This document shows positions 62,601 to 64,000 of a DNA stretch of 64,000 nucleotides, piece after piece (within the stretch, counting starts at the first letter, position 1; every line of letters starts with the position of its first letter). Source of the DNA: Arion vulgaris (taxonomy: Eukaryota > Mollusca > Gastropoda > Stylommatophora > Arionidae); assembly GCA_020796225.1 (NCBI GenBank), contig CM036764.1, forward strand, positions 23,244,233-23,308,232, written 5' to 3'. Both the position numbers and the translations under genes were made by a program. Under the pieces are notes generated by a model. That model had not been told where the DNA came from. It worked only from the letters and a program-made list of their open reading frames with translations, and did no database searches.

Positions 62601-62847
62601 ATGACTAGAGATGGATATAGCGAGTTCATACTTACCTGCCCCTCCATGGCCCAATGTGGACACAATGAGAGAGGAAAATGCATAGGAACCACGTTCCTAT
62701 CACTGTTTGTGATTTGATTGATCACTTACCACACTCACATCCCATATAACAGTATTGTTTCTACACACAGAACCTAGACAAAACTTTCATTGTCCATTGC
62801 CAGCAATTAGTTGGGTTTTTTGGTGAATCTTTGGAACGTACAGGACA

Positions 62848-62848
<1 letters not shown>

Positions 62849-62915
<67 letters not shown>

Positions 62916-62920
62916 TATAT
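62849..62920. repeat. (TA)n microsatellite
   Basis: About 60 bp of TA, then ATATATATATC. Overlapping Ile-Tyr frame is an artefact. Confidence 0.95.
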
Positions 62921-62929
62921 ATATCTTTA

Positions 62930-64000
62930 AGATATGTATAGTAAATAAAATAACGAACTATTATAGAAGAATACCAAGACCCGCATTTGTTAACAGTAAG
63001 CACGGGAAGAGTGTATTCTTTGTAGACGAATTCATCTGACTTAGTGTGCACACTTTCTCGCGTGCTAACATAACGTGTATTTATGTATTTCATTAAGGAC
63101 ATGTTAAACTGGTATATTGAATTTGACTATATATATGATGGAAACAATGCTTTCAGTATATACATAATGGTTAAAGATTTCAGAAAAATTAAGTTTTAGA
63201 TGTAAATTTACAGTAGTTTTGATAAAATTTGCTGAAAACATGATATTTTGTGCGGAAAATGGCCAAATTAGCATTCATCATCATGTCAAGTTTTATCAAA
63301 CACTATTATAGATAACTTAATGAAACTTAGTATATATGTAGGACAGTATGTTATACTTATTGTGAACTACCAACTTTTTGATTAGAGCTAACATTAAAAA
63401 GTTATGCTTATTTATGTGAAATATTTTAAAAAAAAAATTAGGGTATGGGTTAACATAAATGACCCCAAACAAAAAGTATTGAAGCTGCTTCATTTCTGGT
63501 AGTTCAACTGATGTCAATGAGAGTTACCTACTTGTGTGCCAATTTTAGAGACAAACTGTCCATAACTTTTTGAGATAGTACGCCATATGTAACCAAAAAT
63601 GTTGAATTAAGTGATTTTGAGATAATTGCAAAAATGTGACATACCTTGCTGGTTTTCAAAGTAAATGTTTACTTAATGCACTCTTGCTGCATATGAGTCA
63701 TCTTCAGGATATTCCCCAGCTGTCTGGATACTTATTTCTTGCTCTTTGTATCTTATTATCTATTTTATTCTCTTCTTCAGCTACTCTTACACATGCTTGA
63801 TCAAAATGTTGAAATGCTGAAATACTGTAGTAGCCACCGCTTAATCCTAATTTGTTCATTACTTGAATCCTGCCTAGTTCCCCTTCATTGTATACAAGAG
63901 TAGCATCATTTACAGCTATTTCTAGCCTTCTCTTCCAACAAATGTAGCCTTAGGACACCTACCCCAGATCAAATGATGGTATGCTTCATTAGCATTTTGT
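62930..64000. other. about 1 kb without recognised gene or repeat
   Basis: AT-rich. The last 300 bases read, in reverse, faintly like a LINE fragment, but no motif is firm. Confidence 0.35.

Noticed and set aside
62600..62760. U1 snRNA gene
   Set aside because: Only the first 11 bases match; no stem-loops, Sm site or U1 sequence follow.

Overview
This is a window of an animal nuclear genome, almost certainly an invertebrate. It has spliced genes, poly(A) signals, microsatellites and a dense, layered load of transposable elements. The mix of endonuclease-RT LINE tails, jockey/I-like LINEs with an RNase H domain, a Penelope-like fragment and tRNA-headed SINEs suggests a mollusc, perhaps a heterobranch gastropod. 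That placement is inference and weak. No bacterial operon, CRISPR array or viral genome is visible.

Two host genes can be supported, both on the + strand. MRPL10 (mitochondrial large-subunit ribosomal protein uL10m) has four exons between 19969 and 27619 whose splice phases join to a 256-residue protein. A second, unrecognised gene has three exons between 35587 and 38239 and encodes a 114-residue, charged, probably coiled-coil protein. Each has a poly(A) signal (27709, 38628). Nearly everything else is repeats.

Layout: 0-6 kb, nested LINE fragments, fold-back elements and three small minisatellites. 6.27-8.62 kb, a 17-bp satellite with a 680-bp higher-order period. 8.8-17.3 kb, LINE/SINE fragments and a mariner-type MITE. 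17.3-19.1 kb, sequence in which I see nothing. 19.1-19.9 kb, a MITE ending 106 bp before the MRPL10 start. 20-27.6 kb, MRPL10 with repeat-filled introns. 27.7-29.4 kb, degenerate copies of the MRPL10 3' end mixed with SINEs. 29.4-35.3 kb, LINE/SINE mosaic and a GC-rich block. 35.6-38.6 kb, the second gene. 38.7-46.4 kb, LINE/SINE mosaic. 46.4-48.4 kb, a largely empty stretch with a CRE site. 48.4-57.2 kb, LINEs including the best preserved one (53.4-55.3 kb). 57.4-62.6 kb, two more minisatellites, SINEs and a GC-rich block. 62.8-64 kb, (TA)n and nothing else seen.

Repeat labels are local. LINE-A, -B, -C, -D, -E, -F, -G, -K, -M, -N, -X are 3' fragments of endonuclease-RT LINEs. LINE-Z ends in a C2H2 finger. 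LINE-R and -R2 are RNase H LINEs. LINE-J is jockey/I-like with RNase H. SINE-A, -B, -C, -C2 form one superfamily. tSINE-E, -F, -G, -L have tRNA-like heads. FB-D is a retroposed, often inverted repeat with a hammerhead-like motif. Rep-J and Rep-K are unclassified. Family names rest on reading conserved residues and repeat-to-repeat comparison by eye, not on searches.
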